6,692 nt of DNA from an uncultured bacterium (lineage in GTDB: Bacteria > Bacteroidota > Bacteroidia > Bacteroidales > JACABE01): contig CAIWDQ010000176.1 of NCBI GenBank assembly GCA_903911455.1, positions 1-6,692 of the forward strand, read 5' to 3'. The position numbers were made by a program, and so were the translations under genes. The notes under the pieces were generated by a model that did not search any database, had not been told where the DNA came from, and saw nothing but the letters and a program-made list of their open reading frames with translations. Of the stretch, positions 1 through 6,692 are shown one piece after another. Numbering within the stretch: position 1 is the first letter of the stretch; the number at the start of each line of letters is the position of its first letter.

Positions 1-1
1 T

Positions 2-43
2 AATTTTTATTTACCCATACAAATCGTTATAGAACCAAATTGA
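2..43 (+). other. Probable frameshift site in the dltB-like gene
   Basis: Bases 2-40 read in the second frame give NFYLPIQIVIEPN before a TGA at 41-43. The third frame, open from 33, gives QIDIHFNFYPFKLND and runs into the recognised MBOAT sequence. Removing one A from the AAA at 37-39 would join the two as ...IVIEPIDIHF... with no stop. The joined reading (hydrophobic helix, then EP, then a loop before the GLSY block) resembles DltB organisation as I remember it. Whether this is a real mutation, a sequencing or assembly error, or a misreading on my part cannot be settled from 40 bases at a window edge. Confidence 0.5.
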
Positions 44-923
44 TATTCATTTTAATTTCTATCCTTTCAAACTTAATGATATTATTTCCTTTGCAGGATT
101 ATCTTATGCCAGTTTTCGTATAATGGGTTATTATATGGATAAAGAACCAAATGAAAAGATTGCTGATTTTGTTACCTATTTTAATTTCCTTTCATTTACC
201 CCAACACTTTTAATTGGCCCAATTGAAAGATATGGACGTTTTAAATCAACTCAGGATATTGGCTATACTTCTATTAATATTGAGAACTTTCTAATAGGTT
301 GGGATGCATTAGTTAAAGGAATAGTATTTAAATATATAATAGCTGAATTGATTGACAGATATTGGCTAAACATATTCTCAGAATCTAGTAAAGAAATTTT
401 GCATATGGCAAACAATATGTATGCATATTATTTTTATTTGTTTTTTGATTTTGCAGGTTATTCTTTTATGGCATTAGGTATTGGTAAAATGATGGGAATT
501 AAAGTTCCTATTAACTTTACTAATCCATTTGTGGCAGTTAATCCGCAAGATTTCTGGAGAAGATTTCATATTAGTTTAGGCGAATGGTTAAAAGATTATT
601 TCTTTACGCCATTATATATGTTTTTATCCAGAAGAAAGAAGTTAAAGAAATATCCGGTAACACGTCAAAATATTGCTTTGATATTTACATTTCTTTTAAT
701 GGGATGTTGGAATGGTTTTAAGGTTAATTATATTTTAAGTGGATTTTTGTTTGGTTTATTCTCAGCAGTACATAATTCATATATAATAAAATGTAAAAAG
801 AAAGGAAAAGATGTTTTCTTTGGCAATATGAAACCCGTTTATATTAAGATAATAAGCATTTTTATAATGTTTAATATAGTTGCTTTCTCATTATATATAT
901 TTAGTGGAAGGTGTCCGTTATAA
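33..923 (+). CDS. dltB: DltB-like MBOAT D-alanyl transferase, C-terminal part (5' end off window, apparent frame break)
   Basis: Multi-pass inner-membrane MBOAT acyltransferase that would move D-alanine from a carrier protein to an extracytoplasmic acceptor. Numbering from the first in-frame ATG (123): PTLLIGPIERYGRF at 27-40 matches the family SGPIDRxxRF block, FFDFAGYSFMALGIGKMMGI at 107-126 is a DltB signature, FWRRFHISLGEWLKDYFF at 144-161 holds the first conserved His (H149), and MGCWNG at 193-198 aligns with the active-site MGxWHG block. That ATG is not the true start: the frame is open back to 33 and encodes SFAGLSYASFR just upstream, equivalent to the family's FLGISYLTF block. A TAG at 30-32 closes this frame, while the next frame gives a plausible continuation, so a one-base frameshift is suspected. 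DltB is usually near 400 residues; about 300 are here. The C-terminus (IFSG) is at the normal place. The dltA-like gene follows after 39 bp. Asn197 replaces the expected catalytic His. Family call is secure; activity is uncertain. Confidence 0.85.
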   Translation, partial: NQIDIHFNFYPFKLNDIISFAGLSYASFRIMGYYMDKEPNEKIADFVTYFNFLSFTPTLLIGPIERYGRFKSTQDIGYTSINIENFLIGWDALVKGIVFKYIIAELIDRYWLNIFSESSKEILHMANNMYAYYFYLFFDFAGYSFMALGIGKMMGIKVPINFTNPFVAVNPQDFWRRFHISLGEWLKDYFFTPLYMFLSRRKKLKKYPVTRQNIALIFTFLLMGCWNGFKVNYILSGFLFGLFSAVHNSYIIKCKKKGKDVFFGNMKPVYIKIISIFIMFNIVAFSLYIFSGRCPL

Positions 924-962
924 AATCATTTTAAAATAAATAAGTATTTAAATAATTAGAAT

Positions 963-2471
963 ATGAGATTTTGCTTTGAACAAAAAGACTTTATTGAGCA
1001 ACAAATTAATCCTTATCAATTAGCAGTAATTGATGATAAAAGAGAATTAACCTGGATTCAATTTGAGGAAGAAGTAAATAATATTTGTTTTTATTTTAAA
1101 GAAAAAGGCTGGGATAAAATTGCAAATCCTATTATTCTTTATGGTCATAAGCAAGCAGAAATGATTAATGTTATTTATGCACTTATGAAAATGAAATTAG
1201 TTTATATTCCTATGGATATTATTTATCCCAAGCAAAGGATTTCTTCAATTCAGAAAATAGCTAATGTTGAACTTATTATTAATTGTACAGATAATCTTTT
1301 AGACTTTGATAAAACTACCGAGATACAAGTAAAATCAAAAGAATTTATTATTACAAAAGAAAATAATGTAACTCTAAATTCAAATGCTAATATTGAAGAT
1401 CCATTAGTTTATATTATATTTACATCAGGAAGTACAGGCGAACCAAAAGGAGTACAGATTAGTTCAAAAGCCGTTCAAACATTTACTCATTGGATGATGA
1501 ATGACTTTGGATTTTCTTCTAAAGATATTTTTATTAATATTGCTAACTTCAGTTTTGATTTATCAGTATACGAATTAATGAGTTTTGGTGCAATAGGTTC
1601 TACTCTATTATTAAATGATCTGGAAACAACTAAAGATTCAGAAGTGTTAATGAATAGAATAGAAAAATATAAAGGTTCAATTTGGGTATCTACTCCATCC
1701 TTTGCATTAACTTATGCAAGAATCGGATATGATAATAGATTAGAATCATTAAGATATTTCCTTTTTTGTGGAGAAACTCTACCCCATACATTAGCTTTAA
1801 CACTTCATAAAGAATTTCCATCGGCAATAGTGTACAATACTTATGGTCCTACTGAAGCAACAGTAGCAACAACTTTAGTAGAAATAACAAAAGAAATTCT
1901 TGAAAAGTATAATCCATTACCTGTAGGATACCCTAAACCTGACTGTGAAATATTAATTGAAACAGAAAATAAAGAAGATAATGAAGGTGAAATTGTGATT
2001 GTAGGAGAGCATGTGTCAATGGGCTATTTTAATAACGAAGATTTAAATAAAGAAAAGTTTTTTATACACAAGGGGAAAAGAGCTTTTAGAACTGGTGACT
2101 TAGCATATTATAAAGACGAAATGTTATTCTGTAAAGGAAGGAATGATGATCAGATTAAGATGCATGGATTCAGAATAGAGTTAAATGAGATAACAAACGT
2201 AATATGTAAAAATGAATTAGTCTCAACTGCAGTTACAGTAGGTTTAAAGAGAAATAATGAAGTTAAAAAGATTGTAAGTTTTGTAATATCAAAAAATACT
2301 GTCAGCAATTACGAATTAAAAGAAACATTAGTTAATTACCTTAAACAATCATTACCATATTATATGATTCCAGGAGATATTGATATAGTTAATGAATTCC
2401 CATACAGTACAAGTCATAAAATTGACAGAAAGAAACTTATTGATGAGTATTTAAAGAGAAAATTAGTTTGA
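963..2471 (+). CDS. dltA: D-alanine--D-alanyl carrier protein ligase (DltA-like adenylation enzyme)
   Basis: Cytoplasmic ANL-superfamily enzyme that adenylates an amino acid, expected to be D-Ala, and transfers it to the phosphopantetheine thiol of a DltC-type carrier. All core motifs are present: P-loop IIFTSGSTGEPKGV at 151-164, NTYGPTEAT at 292-300, FRTGDLA at 375-381, the hinge block GRNDDQIKMHGFRIEL at 392-407, and the C-terminal catalytic Lys as K486 in SHKIDRK. FCGETLP at 268-274 places Cys269 at the position linked to D-Ala selectivity in Bacillus DltA. The 502-residue length is typical. No carrier or thioesterase domain is fused, which argues against an NRPS module. The ATG at 963 fits the usual DltA N-terminus; upstream there is only an A/T-rich leader with no Shine-Dalgarno. 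The short gap after the MBOAT gene and lack of a promoter suggest co-transcription. Order dltB-dltA differs from the Firmicutes dltABCD order. Confidence 0.92.
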   Translation: MRFCFEQKDFIEQQINPYQLAVIDDKRELTWIQFEEEVNNICFYFKEKGWDKIANPIILYGHKQAEMINVIYALMKMKLVYIPMDIIYPKQRISSIQKIANVELIINCTDNLLDFDKTTEIQVKSKEFIITKENNVTLNSNANIEDPLVYIIFTSGSTGEPKGVQISSKAVQTFTHWMMNDFGFSSKDIFINIANFSFDLSVYELMSFGAIGSTLLLNDLETTKDSEVLMNRIEKYKGSIWVSTPSFALTYARIGYDNRLESLRYFLFCGETLPHTLALTLHKEFPSAIVYNTYGPTEATVATTLVEITKEILEKYNPLPVGYPKPDCEILIETENKEDNEGEIVIVGEHVSMGYFNNEDLNKEKFFIHKGKRAFRTGDLAYYKDEMLFCKGRNDDQIKMHGFRIELNEITNVICKNELVSTAVTVGLKRNNEVKKIVSFVISKNTVSNYELKETLVNYLKQSLPYYMIPGDIDIVNEFPYSTSHKIDRKKLIDEYLKRKLV

Positions 2472-2529
2472 AACAATAGGGTTATTTAAATTAGAGAAAC
2501 AATATTTATATTATTATTAAACATTAAAA

Positions 2530-2560
2530 ATACCGTTTTAAATTTTTTAAGACTTGGTAT
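2530..2560 (+). terminator. Imperfect hairpin after dltA, possible terminator
   Basis: ATACC at 2530-2534 pairs with GGTAT at 2556-2560, and GTTTTAAA at 2535-2542 pairs with TTTAAGAC at 2546-2553 (one G-U pair), leaving a TTT loop and a two-base TT bulge. It lies about 60 bp past the dltA stop, where an operon end is expected. The stem is mostly A-U and is not followed by a T-tract, so it may be only a weak terminator or chance structure. Confidence 0.3.
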
Positions 2561-2624
2561 ATTGTTAATAACATAAGTTTTAAACTAGGATATTTGTTTT
2601 AATTTCTTAAAATAATCATTATTA

Positions 2625-2656
2625 TTGTTCTTGGTTTTATTTATTTTGTATTTTTG
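2625..2656 (+). promoter_or_regulatory. Candidate Bacteroidota-type promoter for the DUF922 gene
   Basis: TATTTTTG at 2649-2656 matches the Bacteroidota -7 consensus TAnnTTTG in every fixed position. A TTG at 2625-2627 lies 21 bp upstream, close to the expected -33 TTTG spacing. Transcription would begin near 2661-2664 and leave a leader of only about a dozen bases before the ATG at 2675. In such AT-rich DNA a chance match is possible, but the position after a likely operon end fits. Confidence 0.4.
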
Positions 2657-2674
2657 GTGAATAAAAAAATACAA

Positions 2675-3235
2675 ATGAAAAAAACCATCCTATCATTAAT
2701 CTTGTTAATAATAACTTTAACAGGATTCGCGCAAAGCAAATCAAAACTATTGCAGGATACCATTATATGGAGTTCTGATTACGAAGTAGCTGTTAGCGAC
2801 TTTCAGGCAAAAGCTAAGAAAGGGTATGCAGGCATGGCTGTTACTTTTATATATTTATACACCAAAGAAGAAAATGGAGAAGTAAAATTTGTGATAGAAG
2901 CTGTTTTCTCTAAATCAAAATCAAGTTTAGCAACTAATTCAGAATATGAATTAAAACATGAAAGAGGACACTTTAATATATGCGAAATATATGCCCGCAA
3001 ACTAAGGCAACGTATCTTAAAGAAAGATTTCCTGAAGGTTAAAAATATTAAAAAAGAAATTTCAGAGATGTATAATAAAATTATGGACGAATTAAAAGCT
3101 GAACAAGATAAATATGATAAACAAACTGAACACTCTATGAATATGGCTCAGCAAAAGAAATGGGAGGATAAAATACAAGCCGATTTAAAAGAACTTGATG
3201 AATATAGCGATACAATAGTTAGTATAGTACATTAA
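2675..3235 (+). CDS. Secreted DUF922 family protein, putative zinc metalloprotease
   Basis: A 186-residue exported protein of the DUF922 family, predicted to be Zn-dependent peptidases; the substrate is unknown. Residues 1-19 form a signal peptide (two Lys, an Ile/Leu-rich core, then TGFA before Gln20), so the mature protein is probably periplasmic. LKHERGHFNICEIYARKLR near 93-111 contains the HExxH signature (H95, E96, H99) followed by the family's FxIxEIYARKL block. A second conserved block, YDKQTEHSMNMAQQKKW near 147-163, supplies His153, a likely third metal ligand. The region between is Lys/Glu-rich and helical. I chose the ATG at 2675 because it puts the Lys pair of the signal peptide directly at the N-terminus; TTG/GTG codons at 2654-2659 are in frame, but the TTG coincides with the end of the promoter-like box. 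The alkylation-repair gene follows after 44 bp. No catalytic activity is demonstrated for the family as far as I know. Confidence 0.82.
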   Translation: MKKTILSLILLIITLTGFAQSKSKLLQDTIIWSSDYEVAVSDFQAKAKKGYAGMAVTFIYLYTKEENGEVKFVIEAVFSKSKSSLATNSEYELKHERGHFNICEIYARKLRQRILKKDFLKVKNIKKEISEMYNKIMDELKAEQDKYDKQTEHSMNMAQQKKWEDKIQADLKELDEYSDTIVSIVH

Positions 3236-3257
3236 TGTAGTGATACAATATATAGTG
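3206..3257 (+). repeat. Short imperfect direct repeat across the end of the DUF922 gene
   Basis: A 19-base unit beginning agcgatacaata at 3206-3224 recurs as agtgatacaata at 3239-3257, with 15 of 19 bases the same and a 33-base period. The first copy lies inside the DUF922 coding end, the second in the spacer before the next gene. The palindrome ACATTAATGT at 3229-3238 sits between them and spans the stop codon. It looks like a small local duplication; a regulatory role is only a possibility. Confidence 0.35.
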
Positions 3258-3279
3258 TCCTAATTTAAATCAAAACAAA

Positions 3280-3987
3280 ATGACAACAAACGAAATATTA
3301 GAATATCTAAAAGAAAAAGGTAGCGAACAATACAAGAAAGTACTATTTAATCATGGGGCAAAAGAACCTATGTTTGGTACTAAAATAGAAGATATGAAGA
3401 AACTTATGAAGATAAATAAGTTTGATAATACCATTGCCATGGAATTATATGCTACAGGTAATTCAGATGCAATGTATATGGCAGGATTAATAGCCAATGG
3501 AAGGTTTATGACTAAAGAACAGCTAAATGATTGGGCTGAAAAAGCTAGTTGGAAAATGCTTAGCGAATCAACAGTTCCTTGGGTTGCAACAGAAAGCACT
3601 TTTGGAATAGAACTGGCATTGGAATGGATAAAGTCAGATAAAGAAAACATTGCTTCCACTGGATGGTCTACATTATCAGGTATAGTATCAGTTAAACCGG
3701 ATGAAGAATTAGATTTTAATTTAATCAAAGAACTATTTCAAATAATAAATAAAGATATAAATAAATCACCTGACAGAGTAAGATATACTATGAATCAGTT
3801 TGTATTATCTGTAGCATGTTATGTAATACCGTTGCACGACGAAGCTCTTGATGTTGCCCGAATTATAGGAAAAATAAATGTAGATATGGGTAAAACTGCA
3901 TGTAAAATCCCTTCAGTAATAGATTATGTTGAGAAAGTAAAGAAAGCAGGTAAATTAGGTATAAAAAGAAAGACAATAAAATGCTGA
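3280..3987 (+). CDS. AlkD-like HEAT-repeat DNA alkylation repair family protein
   Basis: Cytoplasmic all-helical protein of 235 residues, the usual length for the AlkD-like DNA alkylation repair family (PF08713). Characterised members bind DNA with stacked HEAT-like helices, and some excise N3- and N7-alkylated purines. Recognisable blocks are HGAKEPMFGTKIEDMKKL at 25-42, ELYATGNSDAMYMAGLIA at 55-72, a Trp-rich stretch at 91-101 (WKMLSESTVPW), TGWSTLSGIV at 127-136, DRVRYTMNQFVLSV at 165-178, DMGKTACKIPSVIDYVEKV at 202-220, and a basic tail ending GIKRKTIKC. There is no signal peptide. The start ATG at 3280 follows an A-rich leader (aaatcaaaacaaa) without a Shine-Dalgarno. In AlkD the catalytic Asp lies four residues after a Trp in a WWDxVD-like segment; here that spacing gives Ser95 after W91, so glycosylase activity should not be assumed. 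Family assignment is firm; enzymatic activity is inferred. Confidence 0.85.
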   Translation: MTTNEILEYLKEKGSEQYKKVLFNHGAKEPMFGTKIEDMKKLMKINKFDNTIAMELYATGNSDAMYMAGLIANGRFMTKEQLNDWAEKASWKMLSESTVPWVATESTFGIELALEWIKSDKENIASTGWSTLSGIVSVKPDEELDFNLIKELFQIINKDINKSPDRVRYTMNQFVLSVACYVIPLHDEALDVARIIGKINVDMGKTACKIPSVIDYVEKVKKAGKLGIKRKTIKC

Positions 3988-4022
3988 TCATTTAATATAT
4001 TTAAAATCCAAAACAAACATTT

Positions 4023-5468
4023 ATGAAAACAAACGAAACTAAAAATGATAGTAAAAAACTTAACTTATTTGATAGTACAGCCCTTGTAATTGGCTCAATG
4101 ATTGGTTCGGGAATATTTATTGTTAGTTCTGATATTGCCCGTCAAGTAGGAGCTCTGGGTTGGTTAATGGTTGTCTGGATTATTACCGGAATACTTACTC
4201 TAATTGCAGCCTTAAGTTATGGCGAACTTGCTGCAATGATGCCAAAAGCTGGAGGGCAATATGTTTATCTACGTGAAGCATACAATCCTTTAACGGGTTT
4301 CTTATATGGCTGGACATTGTTTATGGTAATTCAGACTGGAACTATTGCTGCTGTAGCGATGGCTTTTGCAAAGTTTCTGGGGGTAATTATACCTGTTTTT
4401 TCAGAAAAGATTATACTGTTGGATTTACATTTCATTAAAATTAATTCGGCAGAGATTATAGCGATTGTATCAATTGTACTTCTTACATGGTTAAATACTA
4501 ATGGACTTAAATGGGGTAAACGATTCCAGAACTCATTTACTGTTGTAAAGATTATCATTATAGTAGCTTTTATAGGCATAGGATTATTGTTTATTAATGA
4601 TAAAGGGATATTTGAAATTAACAAAAGTATAATGTGGGATGCTGTTAAATGGGATACTGCAAGCAAGAGTTACATACCTATAACAGGTTTTGCATTAATT
4701 GCAGCAATTGGAGTGGCTATGGTAGGTTCAATTTTTACTTCAGATGCATGGAATAACGTTACTTTTACAGGTGGAGAAATAAAAAATCCAAAGAAAACAT
4801 TGCCTTTAAGTTTATTTCTGGGGACACTTATTGTAACTATTATTTACCTGTTGATGAATTATGTTTATCTTCAGAATCTTCCCTTAAGAGGTATTACTAA
4901 TGGTACTACAGTGATAGAAAGAGGAATGCAGTTTGCAACTAATGAACGTTTAGGAACGGCAACTATGACTACAATATTAGGCGATTATTCTGCTAAAATG
5001 ATGGCGATATTAATTATTATATCTACTATTGGTTGTAATAATGGATTGATATTATCAGGAGCAAGAGTTTATTATGCAATGGCTAAAGATGGTTTATTCT
5101 TTAATAAAGTAGGCATATTAAATAAAAAGAATGTTCCGGCAAATGGATTAATAGTACAATGTATCTGGGCTTCTTTATTATGTTTATCCGGAACATATGG
5201 ACAACTTTTAGATTATGTTGTATTCGCTGTACTTATATTTTACGTGCTAACCATATTAGGGATTATCATTTTAAGAATAAAGAAACCGCATGCTGAACGA
5301 CCTTATAAAGCTATTGGTTATCCAATATTACCTGCTATTTATATTATAACAGCTACATTTATAATGGGTATTTTACTTATTTACAAACCCGATTATACCT
5401 GGCCTGGTTTGATAATAGTAATAATAGGTATACCTATATATTATATAAGGAAAAATACTATTAAATAA
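4023..5468 (+). CDS. APC-superfamily amino acid permease
   Basis: Inner-membrane transporter of 481 residues with about 12 hydrophobic helices, the standard LeuT-like fold of the amino acid/polyamine/organocation superfamily. GSMIGSGIF at 24-32 is the broken TM1 segment that binds the amino acid backbone. ELAAMMPKAGGQYVYLREAYNP at 68-89 is the conserved TM2-TM3 region, DAWNNVTFTGGEIKNPKKTLP at 241-261 the TM6 end with the following loop, GARVYYAMAKDGLFF at 346-360 the loop after TM8, and ERPYKAIGYPILP at 425-437 the loop before TM11. It resembles YfnA/SteT-like permeases and exchangers, but the substrate cannot be read from sequence. There is a 35-bp gap after the repair gene with no promoter or Shine-Dalgarno visible, so transcription may be shared. 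The ATG at 4023 leaves a 14-residue polar N-terminus before LFDSTALVIGS, as usual for the family. Confidence 0.9.
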   Translation: MKTNETKNDSKKLNLFDSTALVIGSMIGSGIFIVSSDIARQVGALGWLMVVWIITGILTLIAALSYGELAAMMPKAGGQYVYLREAYNPLTGFLYGWTLFMVIQTGTIAAVAMAFAKFLGVIIPVFSEKIILLDLHFIKINSAEIIAIVSIVLLTWLNTNGLKWGKRFQNSFTVVKIIIIVAFIGIGLLFINDKGIFEINKSIMWDAVKWDTASKSYIPITGFALIAAIGVAMVGSIFTSDAWNNVTFTGGEIKNPKKTLPLSLFLGTLIVTIIYLLMNYVYLQNLPLRGITNGTTVIERGMQFATNERLGTATMTTILGDYSAKMMAILIIISTIGCNNGLILSGARVYYAMAKDGLFFNKVGILNKKNVPANGLIVQCIWASLLCLSGTYGQLLDYVVFAVLIFYVLTILGIIILRIKKPHAERPYKAIGYPILPAIYIITATFIMGILLIYKPDYTWPGLIIVIIGIPIYYIRKNTIK

Positions 5469-5490
5469 TTTAAGTTGGAAAAGAAGATAA

Positions 5491-6692
5491 TTAAGGGAAT
5501 AAGAAATGTCTTAATGCTCTAAGTTTTCTTAAGAATTTTCTTTTTAATCTTCTGTTAGTAACAATTGGAGCAGTAATTCCAACACCTACACCTGCAATTA
5601 AAAGTAAATAAGCGTAAGATACTTTATGTGTAGTTTCAGAATATAATGGACTATCATCACCTATTGCTACATAACCTGCCCAATAAAAAGGATGAGTTTT
5701 TGAAGGAGGATTGTTTTGTAGGTAATCAATTTTTGCTAATTGCATAGCTTTATCTTTAGAATTACCTTGAGATAAGTATTTGTAGAAATTATACATTAGT
5801 TCAGAGCTAGCTTTATCTTCAACTGACCATAATGTCATTACAACACTAGGGCAACCAGCATAAAAGAAAGCTCTTGCTAAACTCATAACTCCTTCACCTT
5901 TTCTCATTGTTCCATTTCCTGTATTACATGCACTTAATACAACTAATTTAGAATTAATCTGCATATTATAAATGTCAGCAGTATTAAGCATTGCATCTTC
6001 ATTGTTCTGTTGGTTCTGAGTAAATACAAGCTTTGAATACATAGGATTTGTATCATCTAATACAGCATGCATAGCTAAATGTAAAATATTATAGTCTTTA
6101 GCCATAGAAAGGAAATTGTTCTTAGTAGCTAAATTATCCTGAACAATTTTTCCATTCATTAAACTTCCAATTTTAGAAGTTTCTTCTTTAGTGTTTTTAA
6201 GATTACTAAGATTACCTCTGTTTAATGATGTAGAAACATTGTTATAGTTAGGGGCAAAAGCCAGCATTTTGTTTTCAGAAGACGATAATGAGTTTGAATA
6301 CCCACTATAAAGTATAGTAGCAGAGTAGGAATAACTTATTGGATGTTCGTAAATGAGATAAGGTAATTTACTATAATTAATTTCAGTTGAAGTAACAGGT
6401 TTGTCTATTAAAGTTTCAAATGAAATTAAATTTAATTGTTCGTCAGGAATAATTATTAGATGATTCCATCTTACTAAACTTTCAATTGGTTGTAATACCT
6501 TTTTGTAAATAGAATAAGAAGCAGCGGTATAATTCTTAAAATCATTCTTTGTAATATTTCCATAAGAATTTGTGCTGGTATATTTTCTTACAAGATTTAT
6601 ATTTTTATTAAAATCTTCATCAATTTTCTGACTATATAAGTTATAATAGTTTTTAGTTATAACGAATGTATAGATCATTTTATCTGATAATA
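5491..6692 (-). CDS. CHAT-domain protein with C-terminal membrane anchor (5' end off window)
   Basis: Caspase-HetF-associated-with-TPR (CHAT) cysteine-protease-like domain. Numbering from the in-frame ATG at 6678: WNHLIIIPDEQLNLISFETL at 71-90 and LPYLIYEHPISYSYSATIL at 105-123 are the N-terminal CHAT blocks; ILHLAMHAVLDD at 198-209 holds the catalytic His (H204); VVLSACNTGNG at 247-257 holds the catalytic Cys (C251); GEGVMSLARAFFYAGCPSVVMTLW at 261-284 and PFYWAGYVAIGD at 330-341 complete the fold. Residues 353-373 form one hydrophobic helix, followed by a basic tail (RRLKRKFLRKLRALR). By the positive-inside rule the tail is cytoplasmic and the CHAT domain outside. The frame stays open beyond that ATG to the window edge (LSDK precedes Met), and the sequence there is the usual continuation into CHAT, so the real start lies further right; TPR repeats are expected there but not seen. 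The gene converges on the permease with 22 bp between stops. Confidence 0.9.
   Translation of the reverse strand, partial: LSDKMIYTFVITKNYYNLYSQKIDEDFNKNINLVRKYTSTNSYGNITKNDFKNYTAASYSIYKKVLQPIESLVRWNHLIIIPDEQLNLISFETLIDKPVTSTEINYSKLPYLIYEHPISYSYSATILYSGYSNSLSSSENKMLAFAPNYNNVSTSLNRGNLSNLKNTKEETSKIGSLMNGKIVQDNLATKNNFLSMAKDYNILHLAMHAVLDDTNPMYSKLVFTQNQQNNEDAMLNTADIYNMQINSKLVVLSACNTGNGTMRKGEGVMSLARAFFYAGCPSVVMTLWSVEDKASSELMYNFYKYLSQGNSKDKAMQLAKIDYLQNNPPSKTHPFYWAGYVAIGDDSPLYSETTHKVSYAYLLLIAGVGVGITAPIVTNRRLKRKFLRKLRALRHFLFP

Noticed and set aside
4..123. A hydrophobic open stretch in the first frame (reading RTKLIFILISILSNLMILFPLQDYL) ahead of the MBOAT ATG, as an alternative N-terminal segment.
   Set aside because: It overlaps the in-frame FAGLSYASFR block that belongs to the MBOAT family and ends in TAA at 121-123; shifted frames of AT-rich membrane-protein DNA often look hydrophobic.
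2654..2674. TTG (2654) or GTG (2657) as the DUF922 start.
   Set aside because: Either would put extra residues ahead of a standard MKK signal peptide, and the TTG lies within the promoter-like box; the ATG at 2675 is better.
2803..3000. Open frame on the - strand within the DUF922 gene.
   Set aside because: It lies wholly inside a recognised gene and its translation matches nothing I know; the same holds for - strand frames at 3351-3728 and 4331-4666.
5461..5473. Palindrome TTAAATAATTTAA at the end of the permease gene as a bidirectional terminator.
   Set aside because: It is only A and T, has a single-base centre and no following T-tract; no stable hairpin is expected.
1..6692. A defence island linking the CHAT protein, the DNA repair protein and the putative protease.
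   Set aside because: The CHAT gene is convergent with the others, the remaining genes are ordinary dispersed families, and no effector partner, nuclease, mobile element or CRISPR array is present in the window.

Overview
The window is AT-rich DNA (roughly 30% G+C by eye), most likely from a member of the Bacteroidota. This rests on several points. Start codons are preceded by A-rich leaders with no Shine-Dalgarno sequence. One gene is preceded by a good match to the Bacteroidota -7 box TAnnTTTG. The gene content includes a secreted DUF922 protein with an FAQ-type signal peptide end and a large CHAT-domain protein with a C-terminal membrane anchor. TGA is used as a real stop (positions 2469 and 3985) and TGG as Trp, so the standard bacterial code applies. 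No rRNA, tRNA, CRISPR array, insertion sequence or phage gene is visible.

Layout. Positions 1-2471 (+) hold the end of a D-alanylation (dlt-type) operon: the C-terminal ~300 residues of a DltB-like MBOAT acyltransferase, then a complete DltA-like D-alanine:carrier-protein ligase. Any carrier protein (DltC) and DltD would lie upstream, outside the window. The MBOAT gene seems to carry a frame break near position 40, and an Asn stands where the family's catalytic His is expected. An intergenic gap of about 200 bp follows, with an imperfect hairpin and a probable promoter. Next come three closely spaced + strand genes: a secreted DUF922 putative metalloprotease (2675-3235), an AlkD-like HEAT-repeat DNA alkylation repair family protein (3280-3987) and a 12-helix APC-superfamily amino acid permease (4023-5468). 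Only 22 bp beyond the permease, on the - strand, lies the 3' end of a CHAT-domain protein that runs off the right edge (5491-6692).

How the genes relate. DltA should activate an amino acid, probably D-Ala, and load it on a carrier; the MBOAT protein should pass it across the inner membrane to an envelope acceptor. A Gram-negative bacterium has no classical teichoic acid, so the acceptor is unknown. The other genes show no clear functional link with each other or with dlt; the middle three could share a transcript through short spacing. I see no convincing wholly new system. The points most worth following are the altered MBOAT active site with its frame break, and the membrane-anchored, probably extracytoplasmic CHAT protease.
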